Shown piece after piece: positions 26,663 through 35,734 of a DNA stretch of 64,000 nt. Source of the stretch: Paraburkholderia elongata (GTDB taxonomy: Bacteria; Pseudomonadota; Gammaproteobacteria; Burkholderiales; Burkholderiaceae). Location: the NCBI RefSeq assembly GCF_013177735.1, contig NZ_WOEZ01000186.1, positions 1 through 64,000 of the forward strand. Reading direction: 5' to 3'. Every line of letters begins with the position of its first letter. Position 1 is the first letter of the stretch. The notes beneath the pieces were generated by a model. The model did not search any database. It had not been told where the DNA came from and was given only the letters and a program-made list of their open reading frames with translations. The position numbers and the translations under genes were made by a program.

Positions 26663-28166
26663 GATCGTTTCCTCAAGAAGTAATGTGGCAATGCGAATTT
26701 CTTAAGCACGAGCGTGTGCGCGCACCTCTATTTATTAAGGATACCTATTTATGCAAGCGAAAGCTTTGGCTGCCGCGTGCGTCGCTTTACCGTTGAAACT
26801 GCAACACCTTGCTGCCGCCCCCGATGGATGGCGAATCCTTAGCGCGCACGAATCTGTCCTCCTGACGAAGGAGGTTACGCGCCCAGGTGATCGATGAGGA
26901 TCGGCTAGATAGCCAGTTTTCCGGCGGCCGCACCGTTCAAACGATCTCCGGGTCGTGGGTTATGAAGGTCCGAAGGGTCCCTGAATAGGAATGGCGATCG
27001 CACTGCGACGCGCCAATTGCTTGCCTGACTGATGTTCTTCTGTCGCTGAGTCTTTGCCCCGCCCTGTTCCGCCTGGAATACTCATAGTTACCGGCCCCTT
27101 AGTAGCCCGTTGCAACCGTTTCGTCGGCGCACGGCATGGCAAATAGTCCTATGCCAGGCGGCAAGCACCGTTTTTCTTTCTGGCGACATCTTGAGCACTA
27201 TGTGAGACGAAGGCCGCCGAGCTATTCGCATCGAATTCGGCATCTCCCATTATTAAACCGTGTAAGGGAAAGAAAGTTAAGTGCTCGTTGGGAACTTTCT
27301 CATAGGTCTTTTCATTTGTCTACAAAAAGCCTTTTGCGATATCTGGGCATTACTAAATTTAACAATTGGTGGACCAGTAACCTATTGCGGATTCGCCTTT
27401 GTACTGCGTCGTGTGATGCAGCATAGTGTTCGTATTGCGCCATGAATCGCTGTCAACGGGTTGCCGACGCCTGGTACGAAAGTCAACGATGTGTGAAACC
27501 CAAGGATTGAAAGCCTTACACGCCCCAAACAGGTCAAACGTCCGCCAGGATTTCCTGACATCTCACTAAGGAGTTTCGTAATTTTTTCGGTATTTTTTAA
27601 GTCAATTTCGTGAAACAATTCTTATTAATTAAATTCATGCAAGACAGATAACGAAGACTCTTCTAGTCTCGCCATTGTTCTCACGCCCTTGTGAAAGCTC
27701 GAGAGTGAAAATGAAATAAAAATGAAATAAAGATTCATTCGGTAGCGCTGTGTTCCCAGGGCATTGTCACGTTGAACTGTTCGAGACGCAGTACCGGAGA
27801 AGCTGCGCATGCGACGGCCGCCCCACGAGCAGGGCAAGCTCGCGACATCCCACACTGCACTGCCTGGCGCACCCGCACGCGTCCAAATCGATGCGCAACG
27901 CACGGTTTAAGTGACGCGCGCACCACACTGGATCGATCGGAAGCCCTTTCGCCAGAGATCGCGTCATCGCCACAAGCTGTTCGTTTGGGGCTTTGCTGTC
28001 CGTCAAGCAGCGTTCATTCCATTTCGGACATCGGGTCCTTCGTTTCCGGTCAATCGTGTGTACGACACGGACAGCGACGCGAGTCCGGCCTGGAAGTCGC
28101 TAGAAATGCGCCGTGCAAACGCATGTCCGCATCCATCAACGCATCGATCGTCCAAAGGAGAGAGTC
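26663..28166. other. Long intergenic region with an AT-rich segment; no gene recognised
   Basis: About 1.5 kb between divergent genes, the autotransporter (minus) and the DUF1097 gene (plus). GC falls clearly between about 27,200 and 27,750, with A/T runs such as those around 27,590-27,640 and 27,700-27,740. Small frames (for example 27767-28006 on the minus strand) have no recognisable motif. It likely holds the autotransporter promoter and may be bound by nucleoid proteins that silence AT-rich DNA. Confidence 0.5.
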
Positions 28167-28670
28167 ATGAAACAGCCCGAGGCATACACGCTCAGCATCG
28201 GTGTGCTCGCAGTCGTCGATACCTGGCTGACCGGCACGGTCTTCCCCGTTCCGGTCTGGGTCACGTTCATCGCGTGGGCATCGTTCTTCGTGCTCGGCGG
28301 AGGTACGGCGGGATTCGTCAAGAGCGTCGCGTCGAATCTCACCGGCCTCCTGATCAGCTCGCTGACGCTGTTCGCGATCGCGACGACTAGCAACACCGCC
28401 ATCGCCATCGCCATATGCGTCGGCATCGGCAACGCGGCGATAGTGCAGGCGTCGAAGATCAAACTGCTCGACGTCCTGCCGGCGATCGTCTGGGGCTTCG
28501 CCTCGACCGTCGGCACCACCGTGGCCACCGGCAAGGCGATCACCACCGCGGGCCTGTCCAACCCGGCGCTGGTCGCCGCCGCCGCGCTCATGACGGGCGC
28601 GGTGTTCGGGTTCGTGTCGGAGGTAATCGGCAACGCGTTGACGTTCAAGCGCGAAGTGCGCCTCAACTAG
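28167..28670 (+). CDS. DUF1097-family inner-membrane protein
   Basis: 167 residues from the ATG at 28167, preceded by AAAGGAG. Five or so hydrophobic segments fill nearly the whole length (for example VWVTFIAWASFFVLGGGTAG and LISSLTLFAIATTSNTAIAI), as in DUF1097 proteins of unknown function. It precedes the CobW-type GTPase by about 200 nt on the same strand, and thus the nitrile hydratase genes. A role in permeation of a small solute is only a guess. Confidence 0.75.
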   Translation: MKQPEAYTLSIGVLAVVDTWLTGTVFPVPVWVTFIAWASFFVLGGGTAGFVKSVASNLTGLLISSLTLFAIATTSNTAIAIAICVGIGNAAIVQASKIKLLDVLPAIVWGFASTVGTTVATGKAITTAGLSNPALVAAAALMTGAVFGFVSEVIGNALTFKREVRLN

Positions 28671-28873
28671 CTTCGCGGGCGGCCGCTCGCGCCCGGCACG
28701 CAACCACAGGAAGAAGCCGATCTGTCCGTATCGGATGGTTTCGACATTTTTCGCCATCCGCACATGCAGTTTCTGCCAACGTTGTTACGCGGCGCGACAG
28801 CGGCGGTTTTGCCGCGTAAAAGCCGTTATTTTGTTGATATATCAGCGCTGCGAGGCGCCCACGGAGTCGCGAG

Positions 28874-29920
28874 ATGCGTATCAGGAAGATCCCAACCACC
28901 GTCGTTACCGGCTTCCTCGGCGCCGGGAAGACGACCCTCGTCAACCACATTCTCGACCGCACGCGGCCGACGCCGATCGGCATCGTGGTCAACGAGTTCG
29001 GCGAAGTCGGTATCGACGGGCAACTGATCGTCGCCGACGAGGAAGCGGTCATCGAAATCAACAACGGCTGTGTGTGCTGCACGGTCCGCAGCGACCTCGT
29101 CGCGAGCGTGCTGCAACTACTGGCGCGCTACGGTGACAGGCTCGAGCGGCTGATCGTCGAAACGTCTGGTCTCGCGGATCCCGCGCCGGTCTTGCAGACG
29201 TTCCTCGCCGATCCCGACGTGCGCGAGCGCGTCGAACTGGAATCGGTGATCGCGATCGTCGACGCACGGCACGCGCACGGCCAGCTGAGCGACGACACCG
29301 CCCGTGAGCAGATTGTGTTCGCCGACCGCATCGTGATCAACAAGACGGATCTCGTCGCACCGTCCGCCCTCGCCGCGCTCGAGTCGAGCATCCGCGCATT
29401 GAATCCGACCGCGACGCTCGACTTCGCGATGCGGTCCGCCGTCGCGATCGATACGCTACTCGGCCAGCGCAGCTTCTCGATCGACAACCTGCTCGCCATC
29501 GAGCCCGGCCTGCTCACCGAAAGCGAGCACGATCACGAGCACGACACGAGCATCGCGTCCTGCGCATTCCATATCGCCGGCGAGCTCGACGGCGTTCGCT
29601 TCAACCGCTGGGCGAACCAGCTCGTGCAGTCGCATGGCGCGGCGCTGCTGCGGATGAAGGGCGTGTTGAACGTGAGCGGTGAAGCGCGGCGCCTGCATTT
29701 TCACAGCGTGCACATGCTGATGGAGACAAGTTTCGGCAACGCCTGGACCACAGACGAGGCGCGCGAGAGTCGCTTCGTCGTGATCGGCCGCGCGCTCGAT
29801 GCAGACGCGCTCCGCGCAGGTCTGCTCGATTGTGTCGCCGGCGCCGCAGCGACCGTACCGGCTTCGGCCGGCCTGCCGGAGTCCGCTGCGCACCCGACTT
29901 TGGCAGACCTCTCAGGCTAA
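28874..29920 (+). CDS. CobW/P47K-family GTP-binding metallochaperone
   Basis: 348 residues, with GGAG seven bases upstream of the ATG. The P-loop GFLGAGKTT is at 13-21, the CxCC metal motif at 66-69 (NGCVCCTVR), the G4 motif NKTD in VINKTDLV, a His/Asp-rich patch HDHEHD near 218, and the CobW C-terminal domain from about 228 (FHIAGELDGVRFNRW). Family members insert metals, and P47K homologues are activators of Fe-type nitrile hydratases. Here the hydratase encoded about 100 nt downstream is of cobalt type, so the protein may deliver cobalt or serve another metal enzyme. Confidence 0.88.
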   Translation: MRIRKIPTTVVTGFLGAGKTTLVNHILDRTRPTPIGIVVNEFGEVGIDGQLIVADEEAVIEINNGCVCCTVRSDLVASVLQLLARYGDRLERLIVETSGLADPAPVLQTFLADPDVRERVELESVIAIVDARHAHGQLSDDTAREQIVFADRIVINKTDLVAPSALAALESSIRALNPTATLDFAMRSAVAIDTLLGQRSFSIDNLLAIEPGLLTESEHDHEHDTSIASCAFHIAGELDGVRFNRWANQLVQSHGAALLRMKGVLNVSGEARRLHFHSVHMLMETSFGNAWTTDEARESRFVVIGRALDADALRAGLLDCVAGAAATVPASAGLPESAAHPTLADLSG

Positions 29921-30017
29921 CGGCAACACCGCGCCACACGAGCGCAACCAACTTCCAGCGTCACGCGACCAATGCGCTTCTCCGCGCAGGACCTTCATCA
30001 TCCGTTAGGAGTACACC

Positions 30018-30761
30018 GTGAAACTACAGCATCATCTTGGAGGCATCGAGAACCTCGGACCCGTCAATCTCGAGACGCGGGTCTTCGTCGAGCCATGGGA
30101 GCAGCGCATCTTCGGGATTCACACCGCGATGATGGCCGAGAGCGCGCATCTCGCCGATGCATTGCCCGCCTATTCCATCAAGGACCTGCCTACCACGTTC
30201 AAAAGCGACTGGACGTGGGCGTCGCTGCGCACCGGCGCGGAAGACATGCATCCGTTCGAATATTTCAAGTATCGCTATTACGAGAAGTGGCTCGGGGGCA
30301 TCGCGCAGTTCTTCGTCGACTCGGGCTATATCAGTGCGCCGGAGCTCGAAAAGAAAAGTGCGTTCTATCGCGCGCAACCGAATGCCGCATTACCGGATCG
30401 TCCGAGCGCGCCGATTGCCGCGCAGATCAACGCGTATCTGCAGCAGGGAGATTCCGGTTATCACGAACCCGATCGCGCGCCGCGCTTCGCAGCAGGCGAC
30501 AAGGTTCGCATTGCCGATCCGGAGGCGGTCGACCACACGCGCCTTCCCGGCTATCTGCGCAACAAGACCGGCGTGGTCGACGTCGTCTATCCGGGCAGCT
30601 TCTCGTACTTCGTGTCGACGGGCGCCGACGGCATCGGCAAGCCGATGCCTGTCTACCGGATCGCATTCGACGCCGCCGACATCTGGGGCTCGGGTAAGAG
30701 CGAACCCAACACGACCATCTATGCCGACCTGTACGAAGCCTACGTACAGGCCGCCAACTGA
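30018..30761 (+). CDS. Nitrile hydratase beta subunit
   Basis: 247 residues starting at a GTG six bases after TTAGGAG. The N-terminus MKLQHHLGGIENLGPV matches the beta-subunit opening (H-D-L-G-G-x-x-G-x-G-P-V), and the C-terminal SH3-like domain begins near FAAGDKVRI, with TRLPGYLRNKTGVVD and the closing PNTTIYADLYEAYVQ. The protein forms a heterotetramer with alpha, and its arginines hydrogen-bond to the oxidised cysteines of the metal site. The gene order beta then alpha, 36 nt apart, is typical of cobalt-type enzymes. It hydrates nitriles to amides in the cytoplasm. Confidence 0.93.
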   Translation: MKLQHHLGGIENLGPVNLETRVFVEPWEQRIFGIHTAMMAESAHLADALPAYSIKDLPTTFKSDWTWASLRTGAEDMHPFEYFKYRYYEKWLGGIAQFFVDSGYISAPELEKKSAFYRAQPNAALPDRPSAPIAAQINAYLQQGDSGYHEPDRAPRFAAGDKVRIADPEAVDHTRLPGYLRNKTGVVDVVYPGSFSYFVSTGADGIGKPMPVYRIAFDAADIWGSGKSEPNTTIYADLYEAYVQAAN

Positions 30762-30797
30762 GCGCAATTATCTTTCATAGGACCGGAGGGAAACGAC

Positions 30798-31421
30798 ATG
30801 GGTGAAATCTTTGGCTATCGGGACGATCGCGAGGCAACCAGCGCAGCGAAAGTGCGCGCGCTCGAGGCACTTCTGATCGAGAAAGGCGTGATAGGCACCG
30901 ATTCGGTCGACACGGTGCTGCGTCATTTCGAAACCGTCGCGGGGCCATTCAACGGCGCGAAGATCGTGGCCCGTGCGTGGGTCGATCCCGAATACAGGAA
31001 GCGGCTCGTCGCGAATACGCCGGGCGCGATCGCCGAACTGGATCTGCCGGCCGGCATGACCGGCGCCGAAGGCGAGCACATGGCGGCGGTCATCAATGAC
31101 GAGCAGGTACACAATCTGATTATCTGCACGCTGTGCTCGTGCTACCCGTGGCCGGTGCTGGGCCTGCCACCGTACTGGTACAAGGACCCGGTGTTCCGCG
31201 CGCGCGGCGTGCGCGAACCGCGCGCCGTGCTGCGCGAGTTCGGTGTCAACGTGCCGGACACGAAGGAAGTGAAGGTGTGGGACAGCAGTGCGCAGATCCG
31301 CTGGTTTGTGATTCCCGAACGCCCGGCGAACACCGAAGGCATGAGCGAGGATGAACTTGCCGCGCTGGTCACACCGGAATCGATGATGGGCGTCGCGCTC
31401 GTCACGGCACCGCTGGCCTAG
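30798..31421 (+). CDS. Nitrile hydratase alpha subunit, cobalt type
   Basis: 207 residues; GGAGGG lies seven bases before the ATG. The metal claw is Cys110-Thr-Leu-Cys113-Ser114-Cys115 followed by Tyr-Pro-Trp-Pro. A threonine after the first cysteine and a tyrosine after the last are diagnostic for Co(III) enzymes; iron enzymes have serine and threonine there. The last two cysteines are normally oxidised to sulfinic and sulfenic acid. The following GLPPYWYKDPVFRARGVREP is the usual conserved stretch. An activator gene and a NiCoT cobalt carrier follow directly, which agrees with a cobalt enzyme. Confidence 0.95.
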   Translation: MGEIFGYRDDREATSAAKVRALEALLIEKGVIGTDSVDTVLRHFETVAGPFNGAKIVARAWVDPEYRKRLVANTPGAIAELDLPAGMTGAEGEHMAAVINDEQVHNLIICTLCSCYPWPVLGLPPYWYKDPVFRARGVREPRAVLREFGVNVPDTKEVKVWDSSAQIRWFVIPERPANTEGMSEDELAALVTPESMMGVALVTAPLA

Positions 31422-31430
31422 GAGCGCGCA

Positions 31431-31784
31431 ATGTTCACGCGATTCGAGGAATACGCCACGGCATCGATGCTCGGGGATCCGGACTCGCCGCCTCGCCTCG
31501 ACGGCAAGCTGCTCTTCACCAACCGTTGGGAACGAGACGTGTTCGGGCTTGCCCTGTCGCTCTCCAAAACAGGCTGTTTCGAGTGGGAAGCGTTCAGGCA
31601 ATGCCTGATCGCGTCAATCGCCCGATGGGAGGCGCTCGACTGCACGAACCAGCCGCGCTGGGACTACTACGAGCGCTTCCTCGAGGCCTTGCTGAGCGTG
31701 ATCGAGTCGAGCGGCACGCTCTCCGCGGCCGAACTCAAGCTTGTGCTGGCCGCCCGCCAAGCAGCGTCCGCCACCATCTGCTGA
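31431..31784 (+). CDS. Nitrile hydratase activator/accessory protein (P14K/NhlE-like)
   Basis: 117 residues, 9 nt after the alpha-subunit stop, with AGGAG overlapping that stop codon. The segment LLFTNRWERDVFGLALSLSK and then WEAFRQCLIASIARWE matches the N-terminal half of beta subunits, as in the small activators that carry cobalt into the alpha subunit by self-subunit swapping. Translational coupling to the alpha gene is likely. It should be needed to load cobalt and oxidise the cysteines. Confidence 0.88.
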   Translation: MFTRFEEYATASMLGDPDSPPRLDGKLLFTNRWERDVFGLALSLSKTGCFEWEAFRQCLIASIARWEALDCTNQPRWDYYERFLEALLSVIESSGTLSAAELKLVLAARQAASATIC

Positions 31785-31825
31785 TCCACGACATCAAATA
31801 GCACAGACTGCAAAGGAAACCCGCC

Positions 31826-32875
31826 ATGACTACCTTAACCGGAACCGCCCGCCCCGCCGCTTCGACGCGAGGCAGGATCGTCACGATGTATGTGGCACTC
31901 GGGCTGATCAACCTGTTCGCATGGGCGTGGGCATGCGTCGTCCTGCGCACGTCGCCGGCACTGGTCGGCACGGCGTTTCTCGCGTACAGCTTCGGCCTGC
32001 GTCATGCGATGGATGCGGACCATATCGCCGCGATCGACAATGTCACGCGAAAGCTGATGAACGATGGCAAGCGCCCCGTCTCCGTCGGCTTCTTCTTCGC
32101 GCTCGGGCACTCGCTTATGGTGGTCGTCGGCGCCGTCGTTGTCGCGATGACAACGAACGCGTTGGTTCACCATTTCAATGCGTTTAGGGAAACGGGAGCA
32201 ATGATCGGCACCGTGGTGTCGGCGTCGTTCCTGCTTGGGATCGGCGCGGTCAACGTCGTGCTGCTGGCGGACCTGGTGCGGGCCTTCCGTCGGATGAGAA
32301 GCGGATCGATGCAGCCGATCGGCGATCCGCGGCTGCTGCAGTTCGACGGCAATCTACTCGCGCGCGTTTTCAAGCCGCTGTTTCGTCTCGTTCGCTCGAG
32401 CTGGCTAATGTTCCCGCTCGGCATTCTGTTCGGGCTCGGCTTCGAAACCGCGACCGAAGTGGCATTACTCGGCACTTCGGCGTCGCAGGCATCGGCAGGC
32501 TTTTCGATGTGGACGATCCTCGTGTTTCCTTGCCTGTTCGCCGCCGGCATGCTGACCGTCGACACGACCGACGGGATCCTGATGCTCGGCGCCTACGGCT
32601 GGGCGTTCGTGAGGCCGCTACGCAAGCTGTACTATAACGTGACGATCACGTTGATCTCGACGGTCATCGCGCTGCTGATCGGCGGGATCGAAGCGCTTGG
32701 CATCGCGAGTCAGGCGCTCAGCCTGTCCGGACCGTTCTGGCATTTCGTCGATACGCTCAACGACAACTTCGGCATGCTCGGCTACGCGATCGTCGGGATC
32801 TTTATCGTCGGTTGGATCGTCTCCGCGTTGCTCTATAAACTCAACGGGTACGATCGGGACGTCACCACGGCCTGA
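31826..32875 (+). CDS. NiCoT-family nickel/cobalt permease
   Basis: 349 residues. The family signature RHAMDADHIAAIDN starts at residue 59 in the second membrane segment, and LGFETATEVALLG and GMLTVDTTDGILMLGAYGW provide the other conserved NiCoT motifs. About eight membrane helices can be traced. It lies 41 nt after the activator gene in the nitrile hydratase operon, the position of the cobalt carrier NhlF in rhodococcal cobalt hydratase clusters, so high-affinity cobalt uptake for the hydratase is the likely role. Nickel transport cannot be excluded from sequence alone. Confidence 0.93.
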   Translation: MTTLTGTARPAASTRGRIVTMYVALGLINLFAWAWACVVLRTSPALVGTAFLAYSFGLRHAMDADHIAAIDNVTRKLMNDGKRPVSVGFFFALGHSLMVVVGAVVVAMTTNALVHHFNAFRETGAMIGTVVSASFLLGIGAVNVVLLADLVRAFRRMRSGSMQPIGDPRLLQFDGNLLARVFKPLFRLVRSSWLMFPLGILFGLGFETATEVALLGTSASQASAGFSMWTILVFPCLFAAGMLTVDTTDGILMLGAYGWAFVRPLRKLYYNVTITLISTVIALLIGGIEALGIASQALSLSGPFWHFVDTLNDNFGMLGYAIVGIFIVGWIVSALLYKLNGYDRDVTTA

Positions 32876-32967
32876 CCGGCGCGTCGCGCGGCATATCGCG
32901 CCGCCAGGTCGCCGCGCGACGATCCACGTTAGCGTTCAACCGTTTCACGTATCCGCGGGTGACTTCG

Positions 32968-34050
32968 ATGAAGCGCATCAAGATCGGCATGGTGGTATTT
33001 CCCGGCTTCCAGCTGCTCGACATCGCGGGCCCGCGCGATGCATTCGCCGAAGTCCGGATCCTGAGCTGCGGCGAGTGCGAATACGAAATGCTCACCGTGG
33101 GTACGACGCGCGGCACCGTGCAATCCTCCAGTGGGCTGACGGTAGTGCCGGATCGCACGATCTTCGACGTATGCCCCGAGTTCGACACGATCATCGTGCC
33201 GGGTGGCCTCGGCATCTTCGATGCGTTCGACGACCCCGCGCTGAGCGAATGGCTGCGCCAGCAGTACCGGCGCGCGAGGCGGGTCTGCGCGATCTGCAAC
33301 GGCCTGTTCGCGCTTGGGCCCGCCGGTCTGCTGGACAACCGCGTGGTCACGACTCACTGGATGGACGTCCCGAGGCTCTCGGCGACCTTCCCGAAGGCAC
33401 GCATCGAGCCCGATCACATCTATGTCAACGACGGCAGCATCTACACGACGGCCGGCGTGACCGCCGGCATCGACCTGTCGCTCGCGCTGATCGAGGAAGA
33501 TTTCGGCAAGGTGATGGCGCTCGACGTCGCGAAATACCTGATCGTCTATCTGCGCCGCGCGGGTGGGCAGTCACAGTTCAGCCCGCTGCTCGAGTCGCAG
33601 GCGGCGCCGGGATCGCAGACGACTGCGCTGCAGCAGTACATTCTCGACAACCTGCATGTCGATCACACGGTGGCGTCGCTTGCGCAACGCGTCCACATGA
33701 GTTCGCGCAATCTCGCGCGGACTTTTATCAAGGAATGCGGCGTGACGCCAATCACGTTCCTGAGCAACGCGCGCATCGACGCCGCGCGGCGCTATCTGGA
33801 AGCCACCGATCTGTCGCTGCGCGAGATCGCGAAGCGCTGTGGATTCGACGGCACCGATGCGCTGCGCCGCGTATTCGCGCGCCGACTGCAGATCAATCCC
33901 GCCGAATACCGCGACCGCTTTCGCACCGAAACCAAGGCGCACGCCGGGCGCGCGCCGCGCAAGGCAAAGCCTGCGGTCCAGAAGGCGCCGAAGGGGCCCG
34001 ATGCGCGTAGCGCATCGAGCGACGCACTGGTATCGCACGATCTGCATTAA
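32968..34050 (+). CDS. GlxA-type transcriptional regulator (DJ-1/PfpI domain plus AraC HTH)
   Basis: 360 residues from the ATG at 32968 (a GTG three codons earlier is possible). Residues 1-170 form a DJ-1/PfpI domain with the nucleophile-elbow cysteine in AICNGLFALG; residues about 225-320 are an AraC/XylS tandem helix-turn-helix with SLAQRVHMSSRNLARTFIKE and IAKRCGFDGTDALRRVF. The C-terminal tail of about 35 residues is rich in Arg, Lys and Ala and may be disordered. It follows the NiCoT gene by 92 nt on the same strand and could regulate the nitrile hydratase operon in response to a nitrile, an amide or their product. Confidence 0.9.
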   Translation: MKRIKIGMVVFPGFQLLDIAGPRDAFAEVRILSCGECEYEMLTVGTTRGTVQSSSGLTVVPDRTIFDVCPEFDTIIVPGGLGIFDAFDDPALSEWLRQQYRRARRVCAICNGLFALGPAGLLDNRVVTTHWMDVPRLSATFPKARIEPDHIYVNDGSIYTTAGVTAGIDLSLALIEEDFGKVMALDVAKYLIVYLRRAGGQSQFSPLLESQAAPGSQTTALQQYILDNLHVDHTVASLAQRVHMSSRNLARTFIKECGVTPITFLSNARIDAARRYLEATDLSLREIAKRCGFDGTDALRRVFARRLQINPAEYRDRFRTETKAHAGRAPRKAKPAVQKAPKGPDARSASSDALVSHDLH

Positions 34051-34129
34051 ACAGCTTCAACGCGTCGCGCCGCCACTCCCGCATCCACACCTCGAGCAGA
34101 CAGCTTCCGCTAAGCCCTCGCAGGCGCAA

Positions 34130-34225
34130 AAGGCGTACGACAGAACAACGTTTGACGACGACCGCCGCAAAGTGATGCAGGAATGGGCTGACTACCTTGA
34201 TCACCTCTGCACGGATATGCCGTAA
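34130..34225 (+). pseudogene. C-terminal tail of a P4-type tyrosine recombinase (integrase remnant)
   Basis: The last 31 codons of this plus-strand frame read KAYDRTTFDDDRRKVMQEWA then DYLDHL, which is the conserved end of P4-like integrases (usually A-Y-x-R-x-x-x-x-x-E-R-R-x-M-M-Q-x-W-A-D-Y-L). No catalytic domain remains upstream; the preceding sequence is the regulator gene and unrelated DNA. It marks the former edge of an integrative element at this point. No tRNA gene was seen beside it. Confidence 0.6.
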
Positions 34226-34303
34226 CGAATCAAAACAGCGGTTGTTGGCGGCCCCGGCGAGCCGTCGAATCGTGCGCGTGCGGCTGGCAGCAACGCCGCT
34301 GGT

Positions 34304-34935
34304 CTAGTCCCGATACCCGGGATCTATCCGGTCGAGCTTGCGTCTGAGTGCCGCGAACTCGATCGTCCCTTCCGGCACGCGTTGCATACCCTGGAATTCG
34401 CCGAGGTCGTTGCGCGATCTGGTCGCCACCGGCGCGCCGATCAGATTTGGCGTACCGCAGGCAGCGGCATCAACCTGAATCTGGCACGCCCGCTCCAGCC
34501 GGTATAGCCGCAGAAAACATTCCGCGACCGATGCGCCTGTCACCAGCAAGCCGTGATTGCGCAAGATCAGTGCTTTCGCCGAGCCCAGCGAACGAACGAT
34601 GCGTTCCCGCTCGTCGAGATACAGCGACGCACCTTCGTAATCGTGATAGCCGATGTTTTCGTAGAACACGGTCGAGAACATGGAAATCGGCAGCAGGCCT
34701 TCCTTGATCGCGGCGATCGCCATGCCCGCACGCGAATGGATATGCATCACGACCAGATTGCCCGCCTCGTGCATCATGTGGATCGCCGAATGAATCACGA
34801 AGCCCGCGTAGTTCACCGCGCTGTTCGCGCCCGAAACCACCTTGCCGTCGACGTCGATCTTCACGAGGCTCGACGCCTTCACCTCGTCGTAATTCTCGCC
34901 GAACGCGTTAATCAGGAAATGGTTCTCGGCACCGC
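34304..34935 (-). pseudogene. Class II aldolase/adducin-family protein lacking its N-terminus
   Basis: The frame keeps about 210 residues, including HFLINAFGENYDEVKASSLV, the zinc-binding HIHSRAG pair and the RNHGLLVTG histidine, and ends normally. Intact family members have about 250 residues with a further N-terminal segment that begins with a helix and a ISxR motif. Here the reading frame enters a VOC-like gene fragment at about 34930 and no good start or ribosome site is present, so the 5' end has been replaced. An internal GTG at 34882 would give a 192-residue product missing part of the substrate pocket. Confidence 0.75.
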
Positions 34936-35043
34936 AATGACCCGAATGACGCGCGAGTCTGGAAAGATATCCGCGTAGAAAGCAGCGGCCTCCTCAGCTT
35001 CCTTGGAGTACCAAAGAAAAGGCGTGATCTTCTGAATCGTCAT
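34912..35043 (-). pseudogene. N-terminal fragment of a PhnB-like VOC protein
   Basis: Starting at the ATG at 35043 with a proper GGAG site, the frame gives MTIQKITPFLWYSKEAEEAA then AFYADIFPDSRVIR, the opening of PhnB/3-demethylubiquinone-methyltransferase-like VOC proteins of about 130-160 residues. After about 35 residues it crosses into the aldolase gene and stops at 34912. The fusion point at about 34930-34940 shows a deletion that removed the rest of the VOC gene and the start of the aldolase gene. Confidence 0.8.
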
Positions 35044-35056
35044 GGCAAATCTCCTG

Positions 35057-35659
35057 TCAGTGTTGGCTAAATGCGGAGGCAAGCCGCATGCTGCCATTGA
35101 GACGACGAGGGAAGACCATCAAAATTGACACGCCAAGAAGGAAAATTTCACTTTCCTGCCACTGCCCACTCGCGCGCGAGCGCACCGTCGTTGGTCTCCC
35201 TGGCATTTGCAACGGGCACGGTATAAGTCTCGACCTCACCGCCGCGCGTGAACCGCCAGTCGTTCGCAGGCCCGGATGCCGTCGCGAGAATGATGCAATC
35301 AAACCGCTCCAAAACATGACGGCCGCAATCCGAGGTAGCCGAAATCCGCTCCTTTCCGCGAACAATGCTCCGACCGGCATGCAGCGCCGCATGAGCATCC
35401 TCCAGGGACTGAAGCGCCTGCTGACAATGCAGCAGATAAATCCGCCCCTCCTCTGTGAGCCTTAGCTGGCGCGTCGTGCGTTCAAAAAGCCGCGTATGCA
35501 GAGTCGTCCCCAGTTTCACCGGGCGCGTGCACTCGCGGCAGCGGGAGACAGCCCGAGCTTGCGTCCGGCCGCCGATAGCCCGCCCAGGTTCGCCGCTTCG
35601 ACAAAAAGCCGGATGTCGCCGAGGTTCTCCACGATATTTCTGCTTTTTTTGAAGATCAT
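35057..35659 (-). pseudogene. Frameshifted and internally deleted LysR-family regulator
   Basis: From an ATG at 35659 one frame reads DIRLFVEAANLGGLSAAGRK and LGLSPAAASA, then hits a stop; a second frame continues with LHTRLFERTTRQLRLTEEGR, the second half of the helix-turn-helix and the hinge helix. Later, WRFTRGGEVETYTVPV and NDGALAREWAVAGK belong to the LysR effector domain, but the segment between is too short, so roughly half of that domain is deleted. The end of the gene (after 35148) shifts frame again. At least three lesions; non-functional. Confidence 0.8.
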
Positions 35660-35734
35660 TCAAATCGTACGCCAATTATCAAAGTGCGCTGAGCTTTGCA
35701 CAATGTGCAACATCGGTAATCAGCCAGCGCCCCC

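Noticed and set aside
27767..28006. 79-codon minus-strand frame with several cysteines
   Set aside because: No ribosome site, no recognisable motif and overlapping alternative frames; evidence is too weak for a gene.
32697..34010. 437-codon plus-strand frame overlapping the NiCoT and GlxA genes
   Set aside because: It overlaps two well-supported genes in another frame and its product is arginine-rich without domains.
34051..34303. tRNA or attachment-site core near the integrase tail
   Set aside because: No cloverleaf or direct repeat was found by eye; only the protein tail is supported.
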